Shown here one piece after another: positions 33,737 through 41,888 of a DNA stretch of 43,561 nt (positions are counted from its first letter, which is position 1; the number at the start of each line of letters is the position of its first letter). Origin of the DNA: Akkermansia sp. (lineage in GTDB: Bacteria > Verrucomicrobiota > Verrucomicrobiia > Verrucomicrobiales > Akkermansiaceae); NCBI GenBank assembly GCA_017409465.1, contig JAFQSQ010000051.1, forward strand, positions 1-43,561. The letters are read 5' to 3'. The notes below the pieces were generated by a model that saw only the letters and a program-made list of their open reading frames with translations, searched no databases and was not told the DNA's origin. The position numbers were made by a program, and so were the translations under genes.

Positions 33737-34921
33737 TCAATTCCGGCGCAGTTCGCGGAGTTTGTTATCCCATTCTGCTCTTAATTGTTCTATGGCCTGC
33801 TGCTGTTCCTGCTTCGGGATGCCCTGTTCTTCAGCTTGTCCGAGGTAGATAAGCATTGCTTGTGTGTATTGAGCATACAGACGCTCTGCCTGCTCCTTGA
33901 TGCGAGGGTCGTTGGAGGCCAGTTGCCCGGAGGAGTCGTAGATGATGGTTCCGTCTTGCAAGGCGATGGTTTCCGGGGGGAGCCCCGGGGTGGGAGCGTT
34001 ATTCGTGGATGCTGCGGGTGGTTGCGGCGCGGGTACCTGTTTGTGTTCATGGAGCACATGCAGCCCCAGACCGCCGATGATACCGCCGACTACCAAAACG
34101 GCGAGGAAGAGAAGTGCCGCTGTGAGACGGGATGATTTGCGTAGATGCTCCAACCATTCGGTAGCAGTGCGGTAGCGGTGCGCCGCTTCCGGTGCGGCGG
34201 CTTTCTGCAGGGATTTCAGGAAGCGCCGTGGATAGCGCTTCTTTTGCTCCGTCGGCAGGAGGTGGATGAAACACTGCGCCAGCGCATACAAGTCTGACCA
34301 CGCACCCACTCGCCCTTTTGGGCTGAACTGCTCCGGCGCGGCATAGCCGGGTGAACCGACGGGCGTCAGGGTGTGATTGGCTGTGCCCAGATGCGCGGAA
34401 CCGAAGTCGATGATGATGGGGGCGCCGTCCTCGCGGATGATGATATTGCCGGGTTTGATATCTCGGTGCAACACGCTGTTGCCGTGCAGGTAGTGCAGGG
34501 TGTGCAGTAGTTGCTCCAGAACCCGTTGCACGGCAGGCACATCCTCGGCATGGCTCGGCAGCCATTCTTTCAGTGTGCTGCCCTCCACATATTCCATGAC
34601 CAGGTACGCTGTGCCGCTGCCCTCAAAAATATCGTGCACTTTCACCACGTTCGGGTGATTCAGCCCGGCCAGAATGCGTGCTTCGCGGCAGAACGTCGCG
34701 AGTGAGCGGCTATAGAGCGCTTCATCCGGCGCTTCCACCTCGGCGCTGTCCTCTGCCCGCAGGCAGAGCCCCATGGGGAAATGCTCCTTGATGACGACCT
34801 CGCGCTCCAGCGCCCGATCGTATGCCAGATAGCTGATGCCGCCGCCGCCCTGACCCAGCACCGCGCGAATCTCGCAGCTGCCCAGTACGGCTTTTTCCGG
34901 CAGGGCGGGGGAGTTCATCAT
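33737..34921 (-). CDS. Ser/Thr protein kinase, membrane anchored
   Basis: A 394-aa bacterial Hanks-type kinase. The catalytic domain (about 15-265) has the glycine loop LGQGGGGISYLA, K45 in VIKEHFP, the catalytic loop HRDIKPGNII (H152-R153-D154), DFGSAH and the APEQF segment, so it should be active. A membrane helix (about 273-295) leads to an extracytoplasmic part with a Pro-rich linker and a helical, Glu/Gln-rich tail; there are no PASTA repeats. Targets are unknown. It converges on rsmB across the hairpin element and lies downstream of two small DNA-binding-like genes on its own strand, the nearer only 26 bp away. Confidence 0.93.
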   Translation of the reverse strand: MMNSPALPEKAVLGSCEIRAVLGQGGGGISYLAYDRALEREVVIKEHFPMGLCLRAEDSAEVEAPDEALYSRSLATFCREARILAGLNHPNVVKVHDIFEGSGTAYLVMEYVEGSTLKEWLPSHAEDVPAVQRVLEQLLHTLHYLHGNSVLHRDIKPGNIIIREDGAPIIIDFGSAHLGTANHTLTPVGSPGYAAPEQFSPKGRVGAWSDLYALAQCFIHLLPTEQKKRYPRRFLKSLQKAAAPEAAHRYRTATEWLEHLRKSSRLTAALLFLAVLVVGGIIGGLGLHVLHEHKQVPAPQPPAASTNNAPTPGLPPETIALQDGTIIYDSSGQLASNDPRIKEQAERLYAQYTQAMLIYLGQAEEQGIPKQEQQQAIEQLRAEWDNKLRELRRN

Positions 34922-34946
34922 GCGTCAGAATGAAAAGAGGATAACA

Positions 34947-35387
34947 TCAGCGCTCCGTGGGCAGAATCACCTTGCGGCTGCGCAGCGCTGCCGCCGTCGA
35001 GGCATCCGGTGTCTGCACCAGTTGGGCGATTGCCTGCGCCACCAGTGCCTCCATGGTCAGCCCCTGGGCTGCCGCCCGCTTTGCCAGGCGGGTATACAGC
35101 TCCGGCGCCAGCTGCACCGTCAGCGCGAGTGAGGCATTCACCCGCACTCCGGGGATTTCCTGCTCTGCTGCCGCAGCGGCAGCAGACCCGGCTGCGGGCA
35201 TCTGCACCATCACCTTTTCCAATAATTGCAGCTTGAGCGGCGGGATATTCTTCTGGCTCATCCAGTTGCGCACCGTAATCTCAGACACGCCGCACTGCTC
35301 CGCCACCCAGCGATAGTCCAGCCGGTGGCTCTTGAGCCACCGCTTCACCATCACCTTGAACTCCGATTGATCCGCACCCTGCGTCAT
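34947..35387 (-). CDS. DNA-binding-like protein with HTH head and RHH-like tail
   Basis: A 146-aa protein. The N-terminal 50 residues look like a helix-turn-helix (MVKRWLKSHRLDYRWVAEQC, GVSEITVRNWM), then an Ala-rich linker (GSAAAAAAEQE), and a C-terminal 60 residues beginning with a beta-strand-like LALTVQLAPELYTRLAKRAA and a helix EALVAQAIAQLVQ. That last part resembles ribbon-helix-helix/CopG proteins and recurs in the next gene. Not recognised as a named family. The promoter at 35395-35422 gives a leaderless start. The kinase gene is 26 bp downstream, possibly in the same transcript. Confidence 0.7.
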   Translation of the reverse strand: MTQGADQSEFKVMVKRWLKSHRLDYRWVAEQCGVSEITVRNWMSQKNIPPLKLQLLEKVMVQMPAAGSAAAAAAEQEIPGVRVNASLALTVQLAPELYTRLAKRAAAQGLTMEALVAQAIAQLVQTPDASTAAALRSRKVILPTER

Positions 35388-35394
35388 GACCCGA

Positions 35395-35422
35395 ATTCTA
35401 GCACACTGCCCCGCAAAGTCAA
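35395..35422 (-). promoter_or_regulatory. Promoter of HTH-RHH gene, near-leaderless
   Basis: Minus strand: TTGACT (35422-35417), 16-bp spacer, extended -10 TGcTAGAAT with hexamer 35400-35395. The ATG at 35387 is one base after the predicted start of transcription. Confidence 0.6.
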
Positions 35423-35458
35423 GAATTCTCTCACTCTGCGTTCGCGATGCAAAACCAG

Positions 35459-35710
35459 TTACTGCAACAACTTTCCCACCGCCTGCGCTACCAGCACCTC
35501 TGCCGATACTCCCTCCTGCGCCGCCCGCTTCGCCAGCACCGCGTACTCCTCCACCGGAAGCTCTACCCGCACGGTGTATCTCCCTGTCTCAATAGGCGAC
35601 ATGTCGCCATCCGTCGTCTTCTTACCGCTCCGCACTGTTTCGGCGATGTCGGCGTTGCTGCTTGTTTCTCTGATGTTTGTGTTGTATTGCGAATTGTTCT
35701 TGCTGCGCAT
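35459..35710 (-). CDS. Small RHH-like protein, relative of the neighbour
   Basis: An 83-aa protein. A polar, probably disordered N-terminus (MRSKNNSQYNTNIRETSSN) leads to a C-terminal module (YTVRVELPVEEYAVLAKRAA, then VSAEVLVAQAVGKLLQ) that matches the end of the 146-aa neighbour: both read LAKRAA-x2-G-x3-E-x-LVAQA. It probably binds DNA as a ribbon-helix-helix dimer; no toxin gene is next to it. The promoter at 35718-35746 gives a leaderless start. It is divergent from the eight-gene envelope run. Confidence 0.7.
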   Translation of the reverse strand: MRSKNNSQYNTNIRETSSNADIAETVRSGKKTTDGDMSPIETGRYTVRVELPVEEYAVLAKRAAQEGVSAEVLVAQAVGKLLQ

Positions 35711-35717
35711 GCTTCTT

Positions 35718-35746
35718 GTTATATCACAAAAAAACTCTCTTGTAAA
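35718..35746 (-). promoter_or_regulatory. Promoter of 83-aa gene, near-leaderless
   Basis: Minus strand: TTTACA (35746-35741), 17-bp spacer, TATAAC (35723-35718). The ATG at 35710 follows one base after the predicted start. It stands back-to-back with the promoter at 35769. Confidence 0.6.
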
Positions 35747-35768
35747 TTATCAAAAAGATATTTTTGTG

Positions 35769-35797
35769 TTGACAAGGTGTCTCTGTTGGTGTAGTGT
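35769..35797 (+). promoter_or_regulatory. Promoter of the eight-gene envelope run
   Basis: TTGACA (35769-35774), 17-bp spacer, TAGTGT (35792-35797). A perfect 12-bp palindrome TGGGTATACCCA (35799-35810) covers the predicted start of transcription and may be an operator. The leader to 35867 is about 63 nt. Confidence 0.5.
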
Positions 35798-35866
35798 CTG
35801 GGTATACCCAAATCGCAAAACGGTATATTTGCTATTTGGTGGAGATAACTCGACTTATATACGACT

Positions 35867-36760
35867 ATGAAAAAAAATCTGTATATCGCGATGACAGTAC
35901 TGGCAGGTCTGTCTGTAGGCACTGTTGTAAGCTCCTGCTCCATGGTGAATCAGGCTATTTCTTCTGTGCGCAGCATAGATATGTCACAGTATCCCGGACT
36001 CGATATTGTGGCAAATGCCCAGAAAGAGATGATGGAAGATTACTCTCAGTCAACAAAGCTTCTGTTACAGTCTCGCCTGGCTGCTGTGGAGGCTCTTATT
36101 CTTGATGCGGAGGCCATTGCTGCGAACGAGAAGGCCGGTGATATTTACAGCTCTGCCAAGAAGATTGCAGCCAACGGTAAGGATAAGCAGAAGCTGCTGC
36201 AGGCTCAGATAGAGAACATCACCAACGCACAGGATCTGGATGCTATCGATAAGGTTAAGGAAGCGACATCCGGTATTGATGCCATGGTTGCTGAGGGTTA
36301 CAGTGAACTTTCCAAGGTAACGAAGAGTACTAATGCTCAGATTGCTGCCACCAACAGAAAGGGTGATATGTACATTGCTCAGGCTATGCAGCATCAGGCT
36401 GATGCCGCCAATAAGATTGTGCAAAGCCATGGTTTGCTGCAGGAGGCTCAGATCATGGAGTTTGCTCTGGTGACCAAGGCTGCTTTACAAAGTACGTCAC
36501 TTATTAAGTCTCTGGAGGGCGCATCCGCTCTGGACAAGGGGTTATTGGCTGTGCAGTTCCGCCCGATTATTTATTTCCTGACGGGACTTCCTGATGAGTT
36601 TGCGGAGCAGGATAATGTCAAGGCTATGTGGGAGGAACATGCTGCCAAGAGTGCTATTAGCCTTAACAAGAAAGTTGTAGGTGATATCAAGAAAGTGACA
36701 GCCAAGGTTGCTCCCCAGCTCATGAAATCGGTTTCTCTGAGCTCTTTCGGAGCATTTTAA
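35867..36760 (+). CDS. Predicted lipoprotein, helical
   Basis: A 297-aa protein beginning MKKNLYIAMTVLAGLSVGTV with a lipobox VSSC (Cys at about residue 24) and Ser at +2, so outer-membrane delivery is likely. The mature protein is nearly all alpha-helical with heptad-like runs (LLQSRLAAVEALILDAEAIA, KQKLLQAQIENITNAQ, SELSKVTKSTNAQIA), suggesting coiled coils. Not recognised. It is the first gene of a run of eight same-strand genes, followed after 9 bp by the next. Confidence 0.7.
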   Translation: MKKNLYIAMTVLAGLSVGTVVSSCSMVNQAISSVRSIDMSQYPGLDIVANAQKEMMEDYSQSTKLLLQSRLAAVEALILDAEAIAANEKAGDIYSSAKKIAANGKDKQKLLQAQIENITNAQDLDAIDKVKEATSGIDAMVAEGYSELSKVTKSTNAQIAATNRKGDMYIAQAMQHQADAANKIVQSHGLLQEAQIMEFALVTKAALQSTSLIKSLEGASALDKGLLAVQFRPIIYFLTGLPDEFAEQDNVKAMWEEHAAKSAISLNKKVVGDIKKVTAKVAPQLMKSVSLSSFGAF

Positions 36761-36769
36761 AATGACATT

Positions 36770-37984
36770 ATGAAGGCACTGTCTGTCATATTGACTTTGT
36801 TGCTGAGCATCAGTGTTGCTGCAGCAGATACGGGAAATCCGTCCAACCTGAGGTTTGCCGGAGTATGGTTTTACCGTACTCAGGATGAACAGGCTGTTGC
36901 CAAACAATTCCCCGTCGGCTACCAATACGGTGGCCGACGGGAATCTGTGGAAGATTCAGTGGCTGTGCAGGAGAAGCATTCTGACCTCACTCGCCTTTTG
37001 TATGAAAAAATGCAAAAGGAGAAACAGCCGGGCGGTAATAGATTATTGGATCGGCTCGCAGATGACGATGCTATGTTGATTTCATCCCGGGGGGATGCTC
37101 TGGTAATGGCTTGTGCCTTGAATTACGAACATGTGGAGGTTCAACGCCTTCCGCTGGGCAAGAAGACCATCAGCAAGACCCTGGCAGAGATTGGATTCGA
37201 CCTGGTGTTGTGTAATTTCCGGGATCGACGCATTGTTGCGATTTTACCGCTTCGTGCCCAGATTGCAGATGCTGAGGATGCTGTCCCGACAGAGGCTCGA
37301 AAACGCGAATTGTTGAGTCGTTTATATGAGACCAAAGTGGTGGATATGTTCATGGAAGCTGCCCGCAGAACCTATGATGCGGAGAACGCTCCCAAGACCC
37401 TTGGCATAGGAGAACTTACGTTCTTCGATGCAGCTATGGAATCTGTGCCGGAGAGTTTGCGGGAATCGATACACACCTATTATTCATCGTATATCTGTGC
37501 TGCGTTTTATGATTCCATTGGGGTGCCTGTTCTTCCCTATTCAGGTGGTCACGAACTGCTATACTACAGTATGCGCGAACAGGTGGACGATGCCGCTCAA
37601 CTGAGTGCCCGTGCCGCAGAAGACGATGTATCTGCACCTGCCGTTACGTCTGACGGGACACGCTCCTTTGTGTTGAAAAAGCCCGATTATACTCTCGATG
37701 TAGTTATCCCCGGTTTTCAAACGCAGATCCTTGCCAAAAAGAAGCATCAGCGTCACCTCGGCTTTGTTTCCGCTTGTCGGATAACGATGAAAGAGGGTGA
37801 AAAAACGCTTTATACGTCCAAATACATCGATTCGGTACAGGCGATGTATACGCACGATGCGAAGCTGGGAATCCCTTGGATTTATTACCAGGCCGCCACC
37901 TATAAGATGCTGAAAGGCGCAGCACAGAAACTGTCGAAACAGAAAGAAACAAAATCCGCTATATTCACTTGTTCAACAAAATAA
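36770..37984 (+). CDS. Exported protein of unknown function
   Basis: A 404-aa protein with a signal peptide (MKALSVILTLLLSISVAAA, cleavage before DTGNP). It shows no repeats or membrane segment after the signal. The middle has ETKVVDMFMEAARRTYDAE and the C-terminal quarter has SFVLKKPDYTLDVVIPGFQT and YTSKYIDSVQAMY. Not recognised. It is separated by 9 bp from the gene before and 4 bp from the gene after, so it belongs to the operon. GC content is lower than in the housekeeping genes of the window. Confidence 0.65.
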   Translation: MKALSVILTLLLSISVAAADTGNPSNLRFAGVWFYRTQDEQAVAKQFPVGYQYGGRRESVEDSVAVQEKHSDLTRLLYEKMQKEKQPGGNRLLDRLADDDAMLISSRGDALVMACALNYEHVEVQRLPLGKKTISKTLAEIGFDLVLCNFRDRRIVAILPLRAQIADAEDAVPTEARKRELLSRLYETKVVDMFMEAARRTYDAENAPKTLGIGELTFFDAAMESVPESLRESIHTYYSSYICAAFYDSIGVPVLPYSGGHELLYYSMREQVDDAAQLSARAAEDDVSAPAVTSDGTRSFVLKKPDYTLDVVIPGFQTQILAKKKHQRHLGFVSACRITMKEGEKTLYTSKYIDSVQAMYTHDAKLGIPWIYYQAATYKMLKGAAQKLSKQKETKSAIFTCSTK

Positions 37985-37988
37985 AACC

Positions 37989-39101
37989 ATGAAAAAATTA
38001 GTATTATCCCTATTGAGCGCGTTATGCGTCGCATCCCCGAATTGGTCTGCCGCTGCCGATTTAACCATATCCGGCAGGGCAAGTGTCGAATATCAACCTG
38101 CAGTAAAGGCCACCCGCCAGACTGCGGCAGAGGAGGCTCAGAAAGAGGCCATTCGCAATGGACTGGACGCCATGATGTCCTCGCAGTCCAGTACCATGCG
38201 GCAACTGTACGAGGAGAGAAAGCCGGATATTTACACCACGCTGATGTCTCATGCCCGCGATGTGCAAAATACACAGAAGGACAACAAGGCGACCCACAGC
38301 ATGGAGGTCAAAGTTTCTGCCGTCATCGATGATGATAAGCTTAAAGATACCTTGATGAATACATCGGTTGCTAATAAGACGGTCAACTTATCAGACTCGC
38401 TGGTAGCAATGCTGTTTACTGTTCGAAGTGTTGCTTCTGTTGAAAAGGATGGGGGCACAACTAAGTCTACCAGTTCATCTTCTGCAACGGGTGACTCATC
38501 CGTTGCAGAAAGTGAGACAGATTCTGCCATCACTACCTCGGAATCCCGTTCAGAGGTGAAAACCTCAGAATCGTCTTCATCCCGTATCTTTAAGTCAGAC
38601 GTGAAAACATATAGAGTAGAAACAGACGCATGTACTGCATTTGATGCTGCTCTCAGCGAACGTTTACTGGATAAAGGTTATGCGGAAGCCTTTGGTAGAG
38701 ACTCATTTGACTCCGTTGAGCTGTTGGATGAAGTGTACGGAGCAGGTAAAAGTGTTCCCGCATCAGCATTGCGTAAGATTGTTACGGAAATTCGGGAGCT
38801 AGACCCGTCAGTTGAATACATGATTATAGGAACACTGGATTTTGGTTATCCTCGTAAAGATGCTATGACAGGGATGGTAGCAGTGGATGCTAAGGTGTCC
38901 GGTATAGTTTATGAACTAGTTGCGGGTAAAGTTATGTACAAAAGACATGCCACACTCTCCCCTCAGAGTATAACGGGTAAAGGTGCGGATGAGAGTCAGG
39001 CCAAGGATCGTGCTCTCATTAGTGTTAGCCCTCTTGCCGCCGATGAAATTCTGGCCAAGCTGAAGGCGAGAAAAGGCAGGGAGAATAAAAATAATAATTA
39101 A
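37989..39101 (+). CDS. Exported protein with LPP20/FlgT-N-like domain
   Basis: A 370-aa exported protein (signal MKKLVLSLLSALCVASPNWSAAA). The first 130 mature residues (DLTISGRASVEYQP, TRQTAAEEAQKEAIRNGLDAM, HSMEVKVSAVIDD) resemble the LPP20/FlgT-N fold, which is a periplasmic or outer-membrane associated domain. A Ser/Thr-rich linker (about 150-210: TTKSTSSSSATG, SESRSEVKTSESSSS) leads to a C-terminal domain with VEYMIIGTLDFGYP and VAVDAKVSGIVYEL, which may be CsgG-like. The pairing with the next gene suggests two related secretion or envelope components. Assignment of the domains is by eye and only moderate. Confidence 0.6.
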   Translation: MKKLVLSLLSALCVASPNWSAAADLTISGRASVEYQPAVKATRQTAAEEAQKEAIRNGLDAMMSSQSSTMRQLYEERKPDIYTTLMSHARDVQNTQKDNKATHSMEVKVSAVIDDDKLKDTLMNTSVANKTVNLSDSLVAMLFTVRSVASVEKDGGTTKSTSSSSATGDSSVAESETDSAITTSESRSEVKTSESSSSRIFKSDVKTYRVETDACTAFDAALSERLLDKGYAEAFGRDSFDSVELLDEVYGAGKSVPASALRKIVTEIRELDPSVEYMIIGTLDFGYPRKDAMTGMVAVDAKVSGIVYELVAGKVMYKRHATLSPQSITGKGADESQAKDRALISVSPLAADEILAKLKARKGRENKNNN

Positions 39102-39117
39102 TGGTATCTGAGATAAC

Positions 39118-40146
39118 ATGAAACGCTACTTAGCACTGGCGTGTTGTATTGCAGGCGCAGTCATCGCAACGGGCAATACTGTTACCACCACTACCGTTGA
39201 AGCAGTGGCGGAGGCAAAGGCTTCCGTGACCACCAGCACCTCGGCAAAGACCGGAGTCTCCACCGGTGGTCAATCGGCAGAAGCAAAATCGCTCTCTGCT
39301 CAGCAGATAAAGGTGAAGTCAAGCTCAACAGATGCGGAAGAAGTCATTGCGCAGGGCTATGGCAAGGATCATGCCGCAGCCATGGCAAACGCCTGCACCC
39401 AGGCAGTCTCGCAGGTGTGCGGGGCAGCCGTGGTGAAACAGGTGCATTCGCTGCTGGATGTTTCTGTTGAGTCCGGGGGAACCATGTATGATGGTATTCT
39501 GCTCTCATATCGGGTTCTGGAGGATGTGAAGAAACCGGATGGGACATACGCCGTCAAAATCAAGGCGGTGGTGAAGCCTCCGGCCGCTGATATGTTCAGT
39601 AATAAGCTGGCGTTGGTGCTTCCCTCATCTCAGAGCATTGCCGCAGTATGCTTCGGTGGAAGACTCAAGGCAGAAACTGCGAAAATGGTTGCTGAGACGG
39701 TGGAATCGGTACTCACCAATACGGTGACGGAGGATCCGCGTTTTGTCTTGCTTGACCGAGCATCCTCTCTTGCTCAGGCAGAACGCAGGTTTGCAGCCGG
39801 TTCACAGACATCCCGCAGGGAAAAACAGAAATTCGGCAACATGAAAGCCGCTGACTTTGTGGTGGAGATTGTCCTTAAAAAAGGGGACGAATTGATGTCC
39901 GTCCGCGAATTCAAGGTGGCCGGGCGAAACAAATACACCTATTCACTCGATGTGGAACTGGAGCTGCAGCTGGTGGATGTCGTGACCGGCGGCATTGTTG
40001 CCCGGGAAGTGGTCACCATGAGCAAGAGCGGCTCTGCCTGGCAGGAGGCGCGCTGCGTTCAGACCGTGATGGGCGAGTTCAGGAACGCCTGTAATTCTTC
40101 CTTTAAAGCGGGGCTGGATTCGCTGTTCGGAAAAATCAGCTTGTGA
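39118..40146 (+). CDS. Exported protein, LPP20/FlgT-N plus CsgG-like
   Basis: A 342-aa exported protein (signal MKRYLALACCIAGAVIATGN). After a Thr/Ser/Ala-rich stretch comes an LPP20/FlgT-N-like domain (about 80-155: EEVIAQGYGKDHAAAMANAC), then a CsgG/FlgT-middle-like domain (about 160-342) with DPRFVLLDRASSLAQAERRF, the AADFVVEIVLKKG strand and LQLVDVVTGGIVARE, which matches the usual ...DaxTGeiv... of CsgG. FlgT proteins of flagellate bacteria have this order, but there are no flagellar genes here. The likely site is the periplasm or outer membrane. The next gene, a mini-lipoprotein, begins 14 bp later. Confidence 0.65.
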   Translation: MKRYLALACCIAGAVIATGNTVTTTTVEAVAEAKASVTTSTSAKTGVSTGGQSAEAKSLSAQQIKVKSSSTDAEEVIAQGYGKDHAAAMANACTQAVSQVCGAAVVKQVHSLLDVSVESGGTMYDGILLSYRVLEDVKKPDGTYAVKIKAVVKPPAADMFSNKLALVLPSSQSIAAVCFGGRLKAETAKMVAETVESVLTNTVTEDPRFVLLDRASSLAQAERRFAAGSQTSRREKQKFGNMKAADFVVEIVLKKGDELMSVREFKVAGRNKYTYSLDVELELQLVDVVTGGIVAREVVTMSKSGSAWQEARCVQTVMGEFRNACNSSFKAGLDSLFGKISL

Positions 40147-40160
40147 CTCAATTATCGAAG

Positions 40161-40391
40161 ATGAAAAGTATTCTTTGTTCAGCAATCATGACCGGTAGTC
40201 TCCTGGTGGGAGCCTGTGCGGAGAAGCCTGTTCCTCCACCGCCGACTCCGGTGCAGCCTCCGGTTGTTGCCTCCGTTGCCAAACCTGCGAAGAAGGTGTA
40301 CAAGCCGAAGAAGGTGACGGCGCCGGAGCCCGAGGTCGTGTTGCCGCTGCGGCCCGACCGGGTTGGTTCGCGCAGTAATCCGATGCCGTAA
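40161..40391 (+). CDS. Small proline-rich lipoprotein
   Basis: A 76-aa protein with a lipoprotein signal MKSILCSAIMTGSLLVGAC (lipobox VGAC, Cys 19) and a mature part made of proline-, lysine- and valine-rich sequence (EKPVPPPPTPVQPPVV, KPAKKVYKPKKV, PEPEVVLPLRPDRV). It would be a tethered, extended peptide, perhaps reaching across the periplasm to the peptidoglycan; this is inference. A GTG six codons upstream would hide the signal, so the ATG at 40161 is preferred. It overlaps nothing and lies 14 bp after the previous stop. Confidence 0.65.
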   Translation: MKSILCSAIMTGSLLVGACAEKPVPPPPTPVQPPVVASVAKPAKKVYKPKKVTAPEPEVVLPLRPDRVGSRSNPMP

Positions 40392-40467
40392 GGCAGAATT
40401 GAGTATGGAATACACTAGATAATAAATGAATAACTAATAGGAACACAAAGATTAAATAATTAAAATT

Positions 40468-41322
40468 ATGTATTTAGGTATAGTAGAAACAGTTGTTGTA
40501 CCGCAGAATCATTGTGCGGTTGTAGAAGTGTTTGGAAAGCCCTCTAAAACCTTGAAATCTGGGTTGAATATTATTTTCCCAATGTTTGGCTTATGGCATA
40601 GACTCAAGGATGTAAGCGCATCATGGACAGATCGTACAAACAAAGAAGGTATATATATTGAACTTTCTGAACAGTTAACTAATACAACGGCTCGTGCTTG
40701 TGCAACAAAGGATAATGTTGAAGTAGGGGTGGATTGTATTCTTCGTTGGCGCGTGACAGATCCTCTGAAGGCAATCTATGCTGTTGATAATCTTCATGCA
40801 TCAATGGCAGAAAAGGTACTTGCGGAGGTAAGAGGTCAGGTTGGGCTGAGGTCTCTTGATCAGTTGTTGTCTGCGCGAGCTAAGATGTCTGATGAAATAA
40901 TTACCAGCATCAGCGGTACTTTGTCCAAGTGGGGTGTTACTGTGATAGGTGTAGAAATTCAGCAGCTCAATCTTGACGAAAACGTCAAGACAGCCATGTT
41001 GCAACAGATGGAAGCTGAACGTAGAGCTAGGGCTATTGCTTTAGAGGCAGAAGGTACACGAAAGGCCATTGAAACAAAGGCTGAAGCTGAAAAAAATGCA
41101 GCAATTACATCTGCAGAGGGGCAGCGGGTAGCATTGTCCATAACTGCACAGGCTCAGAAAGAATATTTGTCCGAACTCTCCAGTATAGTGGGAGTCGAAG
41201 CAGCCACCAAAATTCTGCTCAATATGCAGACTCTTACTGGATATGACACGATATCGAAGAATGAAGCTGATAAGGTGTACCTTCCCAGCAATCTTCCCGC
41301 AATGATTAACATTAAGGACTAA
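40468..41322 (+). CDS. SPFH/Band 7 domain protein
   Basis: A 284-aa SPFH (stomatin-prohibitin-flotillin-HflK) protein. Hallmarks: VPQNHCAVVEVFGKPSKTLKSG, DNVEVGVDCILRWRVTDP, LAEVRGQVGLRSLDQLL, then WGVTVIGVEIQQLNLDENV, followed by a long charged coiled coil (QQMEAERRARAIALEAEGTR, KAIETKAEAEKNAAI). It has no clear N-terminal membrane helix, unlike typical slipins, so membrane attachment may be through partners. The next gene is NfeD, its usual partner. On one 60-base line (40621-40680) I counted 19 G+C, far below neighbours, which suggests transfer or relaxed composition. Confidence 0.9.
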   Translation: MYLGIVETVVVPQNHCAVVEVFGKPSKTLKSGLNIIFPMFGLWHRLKDVSASWTDRTNKEGIYIELSEQLTNTTARACATKDNVEVGVDCILRWRVTDPLKAIYAVDNLHASMAEKVLAEVRGQVGLRSLDQLLSARAKMSDEIITSISGTLSKWGVTVIGVEIQQLNLDENVKTAMLQQMEAERRARAIALEAEGTRKAIETKAEAEKNAAITSAEGQRVALSITAQAQKEYLSELSSIVGVEAATKILLNMQTLTGYDTISKNEADKVYLPSNLPAMINIKD

Positions 41323-41334
41323 AATTACGTGAAT

Positions 41335-41799
41335 ATGGTAGCAGATTTTCTCTGGATGTCTGATGGCGATTTTTTGCATTATTGGATTGCTGTAAGCCTT
41401 ACCTTAATAGTACTTGATTTCTTCATCAATACAGAGTTTCTTTCGTGGATTGCTATGCTCATATTCGCAATGTGGGCTACCGCTTGGTGTAATCCCCCCG
41501 GAGTGTGGTCAGTCTTGCTGTTTCTTCTCTTCCTTAGTGTTGCCATGGCTTTCTACATACTTGTTATCAAGAAACTTACGAGCTTGATAGCAAAAGTTGC
41601 CACAAAAGATGCTCCTACTGAGGCAAATGATATGCTGGCAGGACAGCATGGAGAGGTGTGCGGTTCGGGCGAGAATCTTTCCATAAAAGTTGACGGAGTA
41701 ATTTATCCTATTGCTACTACGTGCCATCCTATGGTAAAATCCGGAGACTACGCTGAAGTTGCCGAGTTTCGGGATGGAATGGTTTACATAAAGAAATAA
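41335..41799 (+). CDS. NfeD-like membrane protein
   Basis: A 154-aa member of the short NfeD family: three hydrophobic segments (about 15-75: IAVSLTLIVLDFFI, LSWIAMLIFAMWATA, WSVLLFLLFLSVAM) and a C-terminal OB-fold (about 100-154) with the typical LAGQHGEVCGSG and ISVKV-like SIKVDGVIYPI strand pattern. Together with the SPFH protein it forms a membrane micro-domain / proteostasis pair in other bacteria. The ATG at 41335 or a GTG at 41329 may start it; they differ by two residues. It begins 12 bp after the SPFH stop. Confidence 0.85.
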   Translation: MVADFLWMSDGDFLHYWIAVSLTLIVLDFFINTEFLSWIAMLIFAMWATAWCNPPGVWSVLLFLLFLSVAMAFYILVIKKLTSLIAKVATKDAPTEANDMLAGQHGEVCGSGENLSIKVDGVIYPIATTCHPMVKSGDYAEVAEFRDGMVYIKK

Positions 41800-41888
41800 A
41801 ATATTTAATAATCTCGCATACGGCTCCATTAGTCTCTTGTTTCATCGGTGACTAATGGAGCAGTATGGGCAGAGTGTTGTTGACGTGT

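Noticed and set aside
35459..35710. Antitoxin of a toxin-antitoxin pair
   Set aside because: The RHH-like tail fits an antitoxin, but neither neighbour looks like a toxin (one is an RHH/HTH protein, the other a lipoprotein).
39118..40146. Flagellar assembly gene flgT
   Set aside because: Domain order is similar, but there are no flagellar genes nearby and sequence likeness by eye is only at fold level, so the symbol was not assigned.
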